From: Ignavibacteriales bacterium
GTDB lineage: Bacteria; Bacteroidota; Ignavibacteria; Ignavibacteriales; Melioribacteraceae
Direction: 5' to 3'
Assembly: GCA_027080245.1 (NCBI GenBank)
Contig: JALWSN010000318.1
Span: forward strand, 1 to 5,593
Length of the DNA: 5,593 bases
The notes beneath the pieces were generated by a model that searched no databases, was not told the DNA's origin, and saw only the letters and a program-made list of their open reading frames with translations. Made by a program: the position numbers and the translations under genes. The first letter of the stretch is position 1; every line of letters starts with the position of its first letter. This document shows, in pieces, positions 1-5,593 of the stretch.

Positions 1-222
1 GTACTTAATTAAATTTTTTTCCGCTATTAATTTTAACTTCGCCTCGCCGCCCACAAAAACCTTCGCCGAAAATATCCCCGAAATTTCCAACTTGCTAAAT
101 TCGCCAATATTAATTTCTTTCTTAACGACGTGTCCGTTGCCCCTGACGCCGACGTAATGGCAACCTGCCAGAGTTAGCGAAAGCAATCCCAAAGCTATTA
201 TTAAAATTATTGATTTTTTCAT
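1..222 (-). CDS. Lipoprotein with head-GIN (DUF2807-like) domain, 3' end outside window
   Basis: The minus strand is open from an ATG at 222 to the window edge, giving 74 codons with no stop, so this is the N-terminal part of a longer protein. Residues 2-3 are lysines. A hydrophobic stretch (about 4-19) follows, ending in a lipobox L-A-G-C at 18-21, so signal peptidase II should cut before Cys21 and the protein should be lipid-anchored in the envelope. The mature part starts GNGHVVKKE (28-36), then IGEFSKLEISGIFSAKV (39-55) and ends near AEKNLIKY (67-74). This G-x-G-x-V...F..LE.SG.F...V pattern is the start of the head-GIN / DUF2807 domain, a beta-helical adhesin-like fold common in Bacteroidota envelope proteins with no settled function. 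A weak GGA lies just before the start. The gene diverges from the AAA+ gene, so the two are not co-transcribed. The reading frame and lipobox are seen directly; the domain call is by recognition of a fragment. Confidence 0.78.
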   Translation of the reverse strand, partial: MKKSIILIIALGLLSLTLAGCHYVGVRGNGHVVKKEINIGEFSKLEISGIFSAKVFVGGEAKLKLIAEKNLIKY

Positions 223-664
223 TTTTCCAAAAGTTTTATTTTTTAGACGCAAGCGTTATTCAAAAGTTGCATTTTGGTTTTAGTAATTTGTGACTATGCT
301 TAAACTTCCTTGCGTTATTCCTCCGCATTTGAGTAATTCCCAGCGAAAATAAGAATTCTCTTAAGGCGATATTGAAATAAGATTGCGGATGTTCTCTCCC
401 TAAGCGCTAAAGAAATTTCCGGTGTATTGAAAACTCTTTTAATATTGTTCGATTTTCTCGGGGCATTGCAAATTCCATTGCTAATTTTTTGTTCTAATTT
501 TTTTTGTCAATTTACGATTACAATAAGTCGTTTTTGTTTACGCCAGGTATTTCAGCTTTTTATTTTGCGTTAAACGAAAATTAAATGGCTTGGTGGTAGG
601 GGAGGCATTTTCGAATGTTCAAATAATTTAATAAATTTAAATACTAAAATTTAAGATTGGCTAA
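223..664. other. Divergent intergenic spacer, no gene seen
   Basis: This AT-rich stretch separates two divergent genes and should carry both of their promoters. I see no credible coding frame or RNA gene. Minor structures are a 9-bp direct repeat GCGTTATTC at 253-261 and 312-320, a small inverted repeat TAAGA/TCTTA at 350-354 and 359-363, and long T-runs near 485-505. A possible Bacteroidota-type promoter for the AAA+ gene is TTTG (533-536) with TTATTTTG (560-567). It has one mismatch to TAnnTTTG and a 23-bp spacer, so it is only suggestive. Two tiny open frames, ATG-GCT-TGG-TGG-TAG (585-599) and ATG-TTC-AAA-TAA (615-626), precede the large gene. Confidence 0.6.
597..626 (+). promoter_or_regulatory. 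Strong Shine-Dalgarno-like site with a 3-codon upstream ORF
   Basis: TAGGGGAGG (597-605) closely resembles the anti-16S consensus and sits 9 bases ahead of an ATG at 615 that opens only ATG-TTC-AAA-TAA. The large gene's own start at 665 has no such site; TTAAGATTGG before it is weak. If the site is transcribed, ribosomes could load here and terminate 38 bases before the AAA+ start, affecting its translation. It could equally be a chance purine run. The sequence is seen directly; the function is inferred. Confidence 0.25.
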
Positions 665-3600
665 ATGGTTTCATTGTCTCAAGAGGAATACAACAAGCTC
701 AAAAAAGAAACTTTCGAGCATTTAAATGAAGGCAGGAAAAAATTAGCGCTCGAAAATTCTAAAAAGCTATTTAAAACAAAGCCGGACGATCCCGAATCCG
801 CAATCTGTCTTGCGTGGTCGCTGCTGGAAAACGAGCGTCCTTCCGAAGCGCTTGAGTACGCCAATCTTGCCGTTGAGTTGGAGGATTCCGCCAAAACAAG
901 ATTTTACCGTGGCTTCATTCTTTCGAGAATGAGTATTTTTGAAGGGGCGCTGGCGGATATTGAAATTTCGCTGGAAGAACATCGTGAAATTTTCAAACAC
1001 GCTTTGTTCAATAAGGCGCGAACACTTGCCGGACTAAAAAAATTCGAAGAAGCTCGCAAAGTAGTTGACGAGCTTTTAATCTATCATCCCGATGACGAAA
1101 TTTGTCGCCGATTCGACGAGCTTTTGAACATCGCGATTCGCTTTAACAATAAGCCAATCAGAAAGGAGGCTTTCTTAATTGAAAAATGTAATCAGGCGCT
1201 GGAGGCTCGCGAGTATTGGTTCGCCCATTTCATCTCGCTAAAATTATTTAACGAGTCGAAATCCACGCCAGTGCAAAATCAAGCCGCATTGTTGCATCTG
1301 AAGGCAAGCGTTAAATTGTTCCAATATTTCCCCGCTTACAAACTTGCGAAGAAATTGGAAAGCCGCTTAAAAGACTACGAAGAGTTCCGCGCGCTTTTAA
1401 ATAAGCTCGAGGAATTTAATAAGGACAAATCGAAAAATATTCTTGATGAGGATTTGAAAGAGACCGAGGAGAAGAAAACGAGCGCTGTTGAAGAGACGCC
1501 CAAAACAAATTTCAAAACGGATTTTACAACCTACCCGAACGATTACATGGAAATAATCTCGGCAAAAATATTTAACGCTGCAAGGGAGAAAATAACAGGC
1601 AAACGGGAATATTTTAAAGTGCTAAACGTTGAAGAGGCTGAATCTATTGGGCTTGAGGTGATTTTCAATAATTTGTTTTACCAGACCGAGGAAAAAGAAT
1701 TTCGCTGTCAGGCCGTCTGGTATTTGAACGATTTTGAGGTTGGCAGAAACGATTTCATGCTCGAGGTAAATCAGAATTGGGACGCCGTAATTTTTGCTCA
1801 AATTTGGGGCGGAAAAGATTCGAAAATTTGGAAAGAAGGGCAGGGCAGAGTTGAGCTTTACGTTGAAGGGTTTAAAACCTTGGAAAAATATTTCGGATTG
1901 GACGCTATTGACATTCCGGAAAAAACCGAAAAGTCGCGTAAGGACTCCACAGTCTCCGATAAATCTTTAAGCGAAAAGACGAAAGACAAAACTGCAACTT
2001 ACGAAGAAATTTTACCGCCGCCCGAATCGCTTGAAGATGTATTGGATGAGTTGGACAAATTTGTAGGACTCGAAAATGTTAAAAAATCCGTAAAGGATTT
2101 CATTACTTACCTCGAGTTTGTTCGTCAACGAAAGAGCAAGGGGTTCAAATCCGACGAATCGATTTCCCTTCATTCAATATTTGTAGGCAATCCCGGCACC
2201 GGTAAAACTTCGATTGCGCGGCTAATGGGACGCTTGTTCAGGGCAATGGGCATTTTGCCAAAGGGGCACGTAATTGAAGTCGACCGCTCCGGACTCGTGG
2301 GGCAATACATCGGCGAGACTGCGCAAAAAACCGAACAAGTAATTCAAAGCGCAATGGGCGGCGTGCTTTTCATCGACGAGGCGTACACGCTCGTGAAAAA
2401 AAGCGGAAGCGGGCAGGACTTCGGGCAGGAGGCAATCGACATTCTGCTTAAAAGAATGGAAGACCACCGTGGGGAATTTGTGGTTATTGCCGCCGGTTAC
2501 CCCGACGAAATGGAAACCTTCCTTAATTCCAATCCAGGCTTAAGATCCCGTTTCTCGAGAACTTTTGAGTTCGAAGATTACACACCCGAAGAGCTAATGA
2601 AAATTTTCCGGCTCTTAATCAAGGCTGAAGATTTTTCGATTACCGACGAAGCTTCGGAATTTTTACGGAAGCGCTTGATTGAGCTTTACAGGAAGCGGGA
2701 CAAACATTTTGGCAACGCGCGGCTCGTAAGAAGGTTCTTCGAGGAAATTAAAATATCCCTTAGCCGTAGATTCATTGAACTGCCCGAAGAAGAACGAACG
2801 ACCGAAGCAATGAGCTCCATTACTCTGGAAGATGTGAAAGCCGTATTTCGCGCTAAATCTTCCAAACGTGTCTCGTTCAAAGTGGACGAGGAAAAATTGC
2901 AAGATGCTTTAAATCAGTTGAACGAACTGGTTGGGCTGAGCTCCGTTAAAAAGGAAATTTCCGATTTGGTTAAGCTTGCAAAATATTATTGCGACGAAGG
3001 CGAGGACGTTCGAAATAAATTCTCGGCGCATTATTTGTTCCTGGGCAATCCGGGTACGGGCAAAACTACCGTGGCAAGAATTTTTAGTCAAATTTTTTCC
3101 GCGCTGGGCATTCTGGAGAAGGGACACTTGGTTGAGACGGACAGGAGCGGGCTTGTGGCTGAATACGTAGGACAAACGGCGCAAAAGACCAACGCGGTAA
3201 TCGATAGAGCGCTTGGCGGAACGTTGTTCATCGACGAAGCTTACGCCCTTGCGGCTAAAAGCGGACAAAACGATTTCGGGCGCGAGGCAATCGATACTCT
3301 GCTTAAACGAATGGAGGACGACAAGGGCAAATTCATTGCTATTGCGGCCGGCTATCCCAACGAAATGAAAAAGTTTGTGGAAAGCAATCCGGGAATTCAA
3401 TCCCGTTTTACGAACACAATCCATTTTGAAGATTTCAACCCGGATAATCTGTTGGAAATTTCCGAAAGGCTTGCGGCTAAGGAAGGGCTGAAATTAAGCG
3501 GCGGTCTTAAGAAAAAGTTGTTCAAATATTTTAATGAAATTTACAGAAATAGAGACGAGAATTTCGGGAACGCCCGCGTAGTAAGAAACATCATGGAAGC

Positions 3601-4573
3601 TGCCTTCCAAAAGAGGCTTTTAAGATTGGCTGAAACGCCAAAGGCCGAAAGGGAAAGCACCGAAAACAAGAAACTGATAATAGAAGATTTCGACGTTTTG
3701 CTTGAACACGATACCGAAGCAAAGAAGTACGAAATTTCAGCCGATCCCGAAGAGGTAAAAATTGTGCTTGACGAACTTAACAAGTTGACGGGATTAAGGA
3801 ATGTTAAAGATGCAGTTCAAAAATTAATTAACAGAATTAAAGTTTCCAAATTGAGGAAAGCGCAGGGATTGCAAATAATCGAAAAGCCGCTGCACTCGGT
3901 GTTCTTTGGCAATCCCGGCACGGGTAAAACTACCGTTGCGCGTTTGATGAGCAGAATATTCAAAGAGATGGGAATTCTTGAACGCGGGCATCTGGTTGAA
4001 GTGGACAGAGCGGATTTGGTGGCTGGCTACCAGGGGCAAACTTCAATTAAAACAGACGAGGTTATTAAAAAAGCGCTTGGCGGAACGTTGTTCATCGACG
4101 AAGCTTACACGCTTGCAAGAGGGGGCAACGACTTCGGGCAGGAAGCTATCGACACGCTGCTTAAGCGAATGGAAGAACACAAGGGCGAGTTTGTGGTGAT
4201 TGTTGCCGGCTATACGGAGGAGATGAAAAAATTTCTCGATTCGAACCCCGGGCTCGATTCTCGCTTCCCGAATAAATTTTTCTTCGAGGATTATTCGCCT
4301 CGCGAGCTGCTGGAGATTGCCTGGAATATTGCCGAGGAAAACGGTTACGTTTTGGATGAGGGGGCGCTTCAACTTTTGCTGGAAATTTTCGATTACCTTT
4401 ACGAACGGAGGGACAAAAATTTCGGCAACGCCCGAACCGCCAGGAACATCCTTTACGACGCTATTTCGAATCAGGAGGAACGACTTGCCGACGCCGTTAA
4501 TCTTTCCAAAGAGGATTTAATGACAATTAAATACGAGGACGTGGAAAAATTGAAAAAAGAGCTAATGAAGTGA
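665..4573 (+). CDS. TPR / beta-domain / triple AAA+ ATPase of the CbbX-SpoVK-EccA family
   Basis: This 1302-residue, probably cytoplasmic ATPase belongs to the CbxX/CfqX branch of AAA+ proteins (Rubisco activase CbbX, sporulation SpoVK, type VII secretion EccA). Residues about 10-145 form TPR-like helix pairs, with more helices to about 250. A charged linker leads to a beta-rich domain (about 290-411) with AVWYLNDFEVGRNDF and a W..G.G.VELYV.G signature, resembling a bacterial beta-sandwich domain. After a second polar linker come three ATPase modules at about 453-735, 741-1020 and 1027-1302. Each keeps Walker A GNPGTGKT (508-515, 794-801, 1082-1089), a pore-loop tyrosine in YxGxT (548, 834, 1122), Walker B FIDE (569-572, 855-858, 1143-1146), NPGxxSRF with the likely arginine finger (623-630, 908-915, 1194-1201) and sensor-2 GNAR (683-686, 968-971, 1254-1257). 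All three should bind and hydrolyse ATP, threading or remodelling a partner. CbbX and EccA have one such module. An in-frame TAA at 662-664 rules out an earlier start. The gene stands alone and its client is unknown. The family call is firm; the biological role is not. Confidence 0.95.
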   Translation: MVSLSQEEYNKLKKETFEHLNEGRKKLALENSKKLFKTKPDDPESAICLAWSLLENERPSEALEYANLAVELEDSAKTRFYRGFILSRMSIFEGALADIEISLEEHREIFKHALFNKARTLAGLKKFEEARKVVDELLIYHPDDEICRRFDELLNIAIRFNNKPIRKEAFLIEKCNQALEAREYWFAHFISLKLFNESKSTPVQNQAALLHLKASVKLFQYFPAYKLAKKLESRLKDYEEFRALLNKLEEFNKDKSKNILDEDLKETEEKKTSAVEETPKTNFKTDFTTYPNDYMEIISAKIFNAAREKITGKREYFKVLNVEEAESIGLEVIFNNLFYQTEEKEFRCQAVWYLNDFEVGRNDFMLEVNQNWDAVIFAQIWGGKDSKIWKEGQGRVELYVEGFKTLEKYFGLDAIDIPEKTEKSRKDSTVSDKSLSEKTKDKTATYEEILPPPESLEDVLDELDKFVGLENVKKSVKDFITYLEFVRQRKSKGFKSDESISLHSIFVGNPGTGKTSIARLMGRLFRAMGILPKGHVIEVDRSGLVGQYIGETAQKTEQVIQSAMGGVLFIDEAYTLVKKSGSGQDFGQEAIDILLKRMEDHRGEFVVIAAGYPDEMETFLNSNPGLRSRFSRTFEFEDYTPEELMKIFRLLIKAEDFSITDEASEFLRKRLIELYRKRDKHFGNARLVRRFFEEIKISLSRRFIELPEEERTTEAMSSITLEDVKAVFRAKSSKRVSFKVDEEKLQDALNQLNELVGLSSVKKEISDLVKLAKYYCDEGEDVRNKFSAHYLFLGNPGTGKTTVARIFSQIFSALGILEKGHLVETDRSGLVAEYVGQTAQKTNAVIDRALGGTLFIDEAYALAAKSGQNDFGREAIDTLLKRMEDDKGKFIAIAAGYPNEMKKFVESNPGIQSRFTNTIHFEDFNPDNLLEISERLAAKEGLKLSGGLKKKLFKYFNEIYRNRDENFGNARVVRNIMEAAFQKRLLRLAETPKAERESTENKKLIIEDFDVLLEHDTEAKKYEISADPEEVKIVLDELNKLTGLRNVKDAVQKLINRIKVSKLRKAQGLQIIEKPLHSVFFGNPGTGKTTVARLMSRIFKEMGILERGHLVEVDRADLVAGYQGQTSIKTDEVIKKALGGTLFIDEAYTLARGGNDFGQEAIDTLLKRMEEHKGEFVVIVAGYTEEMKKFLDSNPGLDSRFPNKFFFEDYSPRELLEIAWNIAEENGYVLDEGALQLLLEIFDYLYERRDKNFGNARTARNILYDAISNQEERLADAVNLSKEDLMTIKYEDVEKLKKELMK

Positions 4574-4670
4574 ATTAACTCGTGCCGAAATGTAAACGCC
4601 TGGATTATTAAAGTCACTTGGTTCGTGGTTATTTGTTCTTGGTTGATTTTTTGAATGGAAAATTTTGTAG

Positions 4671-4720
4671 CGCGGATTGGTTTTTCGCACTGCAAGCTGC
4701 TGGGCGAAAAACAATCTGCG
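4671..4720. repeat. Long stem-loop, 17-bp stem with 15-nt loop
   Basis: Bases 4671-4688 pair with 4704-4720. The stem has 17 pairs, including one G-T wobble (4674/4717) and one bulged G (4679 or 4680). Its inner part, GTTTTTCGC / GCGAAAAAC, is a perfect 9-bp inverted repeat. The loop (4689-4703) contains GCAAGCTGC, which can form a further 3-bp stem. It lies about 100 bases after the AAA+ stop codon and is not followed by a T-run on either strand, so it is not a textbook intrinsic terminator. It could cap the 3' end of the AAA+ mRNA or be a copy of a dispersed palindromic repeat. Confidence 0.65.
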
Positions 4721-4835
4721 AAATGCGAGAAGGAATAAAAAGCCAACAGAATCTTAAAAAATTTTACCAATCCAGCTTGTCGCGCCGAAGTCAAACGAAG
4801 TGAAGACGAAGACGGGGCATCCCTTACTACTCCCA

Positions 4836-4854
4836 CTCCGCTGGAGCTTTTTTT
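4836..4854 (+). terminator. Possible weak intrinsic terminator
   Basis: A 4-bp GC stem (CTCC/GGAG, loop GCT) is followed by one C and then seven T's (4848-4854). The stem is short for a functional terminator and lies more than 260 bases after the AAA+ stop. It is nevertheless the only hairpin followed by a T-run downstream of that gene. It may only be part of the surrounding repeat. Confidence 0.22.
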
Positions 4855-4917
4855 GTTTTCGTTTTGTATTTTACAAAGCTGTCGTCCCGCTGGGACTCAT
4901 TCCCGTAGGAACGGCAC
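4836..4917. repeat. Cluster of short GC hairpins, possible dispersed intergenic repeat
   Basis: Three small hairpins follow each other: CTCC-GCT-GGAG (4836-4846), GTCCC-GCT-GGGAC (4884-4896) and TTCC-CGTA-GGAA (4900-4911). The first two share the core CCGCTGG. The second and third can be enclosed by an outer stem of TGTCG (4880-4884) with CGGCA (4912-4916), using one G-T pair. The arrangement looks like an intergenic repeat unit of the kind scattered in Bacteroidota-type genomes. Whether other copies exist cannot be seen from this window. Confidence 0.5.
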
Positions 4918-5016
4918 AAATTCAATCAACCCTTTACTCTTCTTTAGACTACAAAATTTTTAATTTGATTTAGTAGATTTTTCCTGTGTTTTTCCGACTA
5001 TGACCATAAAGTAAAT

Positions 5017-5120
5017 TGTCATTTCGACCCCCGATTTATCGGGGGGAGAAATCTCATCTAAATTTGTAGAATTTTAAGCAAAAGAGATTCTTTTCCCGCC
5101 AAGGCGGGATCGGAATGACA
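5017..5120. repeat. Cloverleaf-like intergenic palindromic element
   Basis: An 11-bp outer stem pairs TGTCATTTCGA (5017-5027) with TCGGAATGACA (5110-5120), with a single G-T wobble. Inside it are three arms in order. The first is CCCCCGAT/ATCGGGGG (5028-5035 with 5038-5045). The second is a central stem AGAAATCTC/GAGATTCT (5047-5055 with 5084-5091) with one bulge and a 28-nt loop. The third is CCCGCC/GGCGGG (5095-5100 with 5103-5108). The whole element folds into a four-way junction on either strand. The outer GTCATTTCGA...TGACA frame around GC-rich hairpins is a recurring style of intergenic repeat in Bacteroidota and Ignavibacteriota-like genomes, recalled from general familiarity. It has no transposase and its function is unknown. 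Confidence 0.7.
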
Positions 5121-5156
5121 GCAAAAGCAAATCCCCCAAAATTGTGAAGAATGTAG

Positions 5157-5203
5157 ATCATCCAATCATGCATCCATCCACTAATCCAATCATCCATTCA
5201 TTC
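5157..5203. repeat. Degenerate ATCC-type simple sequence repeat
   Basis: The stretch is built from imperfect ATCC, ATCA and ATTC units, for example CATCCATCCA at 5171-5180 and CATCCATTCATTC at 5191-5203. The plus strand has almost no G. It ends 15 bases before the stop codon end of the antitoxin gene. It looks like a decayed tetranucleotide tract produced by slippage. No coding frame or stable stem is seen. Confidence 0.55.
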
Positions 5204-5218
5204 TGCCTATCGAAACAT

Positions 5219-5458
5219 TCAAGCGCTATTTTTAAGCCTTTCGGCAATCCAAATTTTTATTATTGATTGCCTGGTAACACCCAATCTCTTTGCCTCTTTG
5301 TCCAAAGACTCCACCATCCAAATTGGAAAGTCCACATTAACTCGCTTCTGTTCACGTCCGGGACGTTTAGCCCGTTTGGTGTCCAAATATTCCGCAATGT
5401 CCTCGCCTTTGTCGAATTTTTTGTCAAATTCCTCTGCTTTTGTACATTTCTTTTTCAT
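5219..5458 (-). CDS. brnA: BrnA-type ribbon-helix-helix antitoxin
   Basis: This complete 79-residue protein is the antitoxin of a type II toxin-antitoxin pair. The C-terminal half is a ribbon-helix-helix DNA-binding domain: strand KRVNVDF (38-44), helix A from PIWMVESLDKEAKRLG (45-60) and helix B from TRQSIIKIWIAERLKN (62-77). The lysine-rich N-terminal part (1-37, containing EEFDKKFDKGEDIAEYLD) is where members of this family contact the toxin. Known BrnA proteins neutralise BrnT by direct binding and repress their own operon as dimers or BrnTA complexes. The ATG at 5458 lies inside the end of the toxin gene, with an AGAAGG-like ribosome site at 5469-5474, ten bases upstream. The 35-bp overlap suggests coupled translation. 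Length and gene order fit the family. The alternative name is a generic CopG-family antitoxin, but the toxin beside it favours BrnA. Confidence 0.85.
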   Translation of the reverse strand: MKKKCTKAEEFDKKFDKGEDIAEYLDTKRAKRPGREQKRVNVDFPIWMVESLDKEAKRLGVTRQSIIKIWIAERLKNSA

Positions 5459-5593
5459 TTTCTCTTGACCTTCTTACTGAAATAATTCTAATATTTTTTC
5501 CCCTGTAAGTAAAAACCGCCGACCAATGTTTGTTTTTTAGTTTAGCAATTAAGACAAATCTCGGCTCGTCTAAATATTTGGTGGGAATTTCAA
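5424..5593 (-). CDS. brnT: BrnT-type toxin, C-terminal part (5' end outside window)
   Basis: Reading the minus strand from the window edge gives 55 codons, ending in TGA at 5424-5426. The frame contains DEPRFVLIAKLKNKHWSAVF (residues 8-27 of the fragment), TYRGKNIRIISVRRSRENEK (28-47) and EMY (48-50). The pattern 'VVFTYRG..IRIIS.R.....E...Y' is the C-terminal signature of BrnT, a RelE-fold ribonuclease that cleaves mRNA and arrests growth until BrnA binds it. Family members are about 90-100 residues, so a little over half is present. The N-terminal part, with further active-site residues, and the promoter lie outside the window. The gene overlaps brnA by 35 bp in a different frame, and toxin-first order with overlap is typical of brnTA. 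There is no stop or frameshift in the visible part, so the toxin appears intact here. Confidence 0.83.
   Translation of the reverse strand, partial: EIPTKYLDEPRFVLIAKLKNKHWSAVFTYRGKNIRIISVRRSRENEKEMYKSRGI

Larger units (their letters stand above)
4574..5218. other. Repeat-rich intergenic region between AAA+ gene and toxin-antitoxin pair
   Basis: I find no convincing gene here. Short open frames in it run through palindromes and are not similar to any family I recognise. The genes on either side converge, so this is a 3'-3' spacer where terminators are expected and insertions are tolerated. It contains four structured or repetitive pieces listed separately (4671-4720, 4836-4917, 5017-5120, 5157-5203). 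It also has a CGAAG-rich patch at 4786-4811, with CGAAG at 4786, 4796 and 4807 and TGAAG at 4801. No canonical hairpin plus T-run lies directly behind the AAA+ stop codon. Confidence 0.6.

Noticed and set aside
253..320. 9-bp direct repeat GCGTTATTC as an operator pair
   Set aside because: There are only two copies, 59 bp apart, not palindromic, with no regulator nearby. It could be chance.
533..567. Bacteroidota-type promoter TTTG / TTATTTTG
   Set aside because: There is one mismatch in the -7 element and the spacer is at the long end. In DNA this T-rich such matches arise by chance, so it is mentioned only within the spacer description.
2909..3424. 171-codon minus-strand frame inside AAA+ module 2
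   Set aside because: It is the reverse-strand shadow of a strongly conserved ATPase module; similar shadows occur over modules 1 and 3.
4618..4803. 61-codon open frame on the plus strand in the spacer
   Set aside because: It spans the hairpin and the CGAAG-rich patch, has no ribosome site or family signature, and is better explained as structured intergenic DNA.
4471..4836. 121-codon open frame on the minus strand over the end of the AAA+ gene and the spacer
   Set aside because: It overlaps the AAA+ gene antisense, is serine-rich in the pattern of antisense shadows, runs through the 17-bp hairpin and has no recognisable domain.
5017..5120. tRNA gene, because of the cloverleaf fold
   Set aside because: There is no T-loop GTTCGA motif, no A/B-box-like conserved positions, no anticodon-sized 7-base loop and no CCA-type acceptor. 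The central loop is 28 bases.
4836..5203. CRISPR array
   Set aside because: The repeats differ in sequence and spacing, there is no constant repeat-spacer pattern, and no cas gene is present.
5267..5485. 72-codon open frame on the plus strand
   Set aside because: It is the antisense shadow of brnA/brnT and is rich in Phe and Leu because the real genes are lysine- and glutamate-rich.

Overview
The window comes from a bacterium with AT-rich intergenic DNA. Several features fit the Bacteroidota / Ignavibacteriota side of the tree: a head-GIN-type lipoprotein, a main gene with no recognisable ribosome binding site, and intergenic palindromes of the GTCATTTCGA...TGACA type. This placement is an inference from style and gene content, not from a marker gene.

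Layout. At the left edge (1-222, minus strand) is the first 74 codons of a lipoprotein that runs off the window. A 442-bp gene-free spacer follows (223-664). Diverging from the lipoprotein is one very large gene (665-4573, plus strand) for a 1302-residue protein. It has N-terminal TPR-like helices, a beta-rich middle domain and three complete CbbX/SpoVK/EccA-type AAA+ ATPase modules in tandem. A 645-bp gene-free stretch (4574-5218) holds four kinds of repeat-like DNA: a 17-bp-stem hairpin, a cluster of short GC hairpins, a cloverleaf-like palindrome and a degenerate ATCC-type simple repeat. At the right edge, on the minus strand, is a type II toxin-antitoxin pair of the BrnT/BrnA kind. The antitoxin is complete (5219-5458). 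The toxin has its last 55 codons in the window (5424-5593), and the two genes overlap by 35 bp.

How the parts relate. BrnT (toxin) and BrnA (antitoxin and repressor) form one operon, toxin first. The triple AAA+ protein stands alone as a single-gene unit. Its TPR and beta domains probably recognise a partner or signal, and its three ATPase modules probably drive remodelling of a protein target. No Rubisco, type VII secretion or sporulation gene, the usual clients of this ATPase family, lies in the window, so its target is unknown. The most notable points are the three-module architecture with every catalytic motif kept, the 37-bp DNA identity between modules 2 and 3, and the structured, repeat-filled spacer beside the toxin-antitoxin pair.
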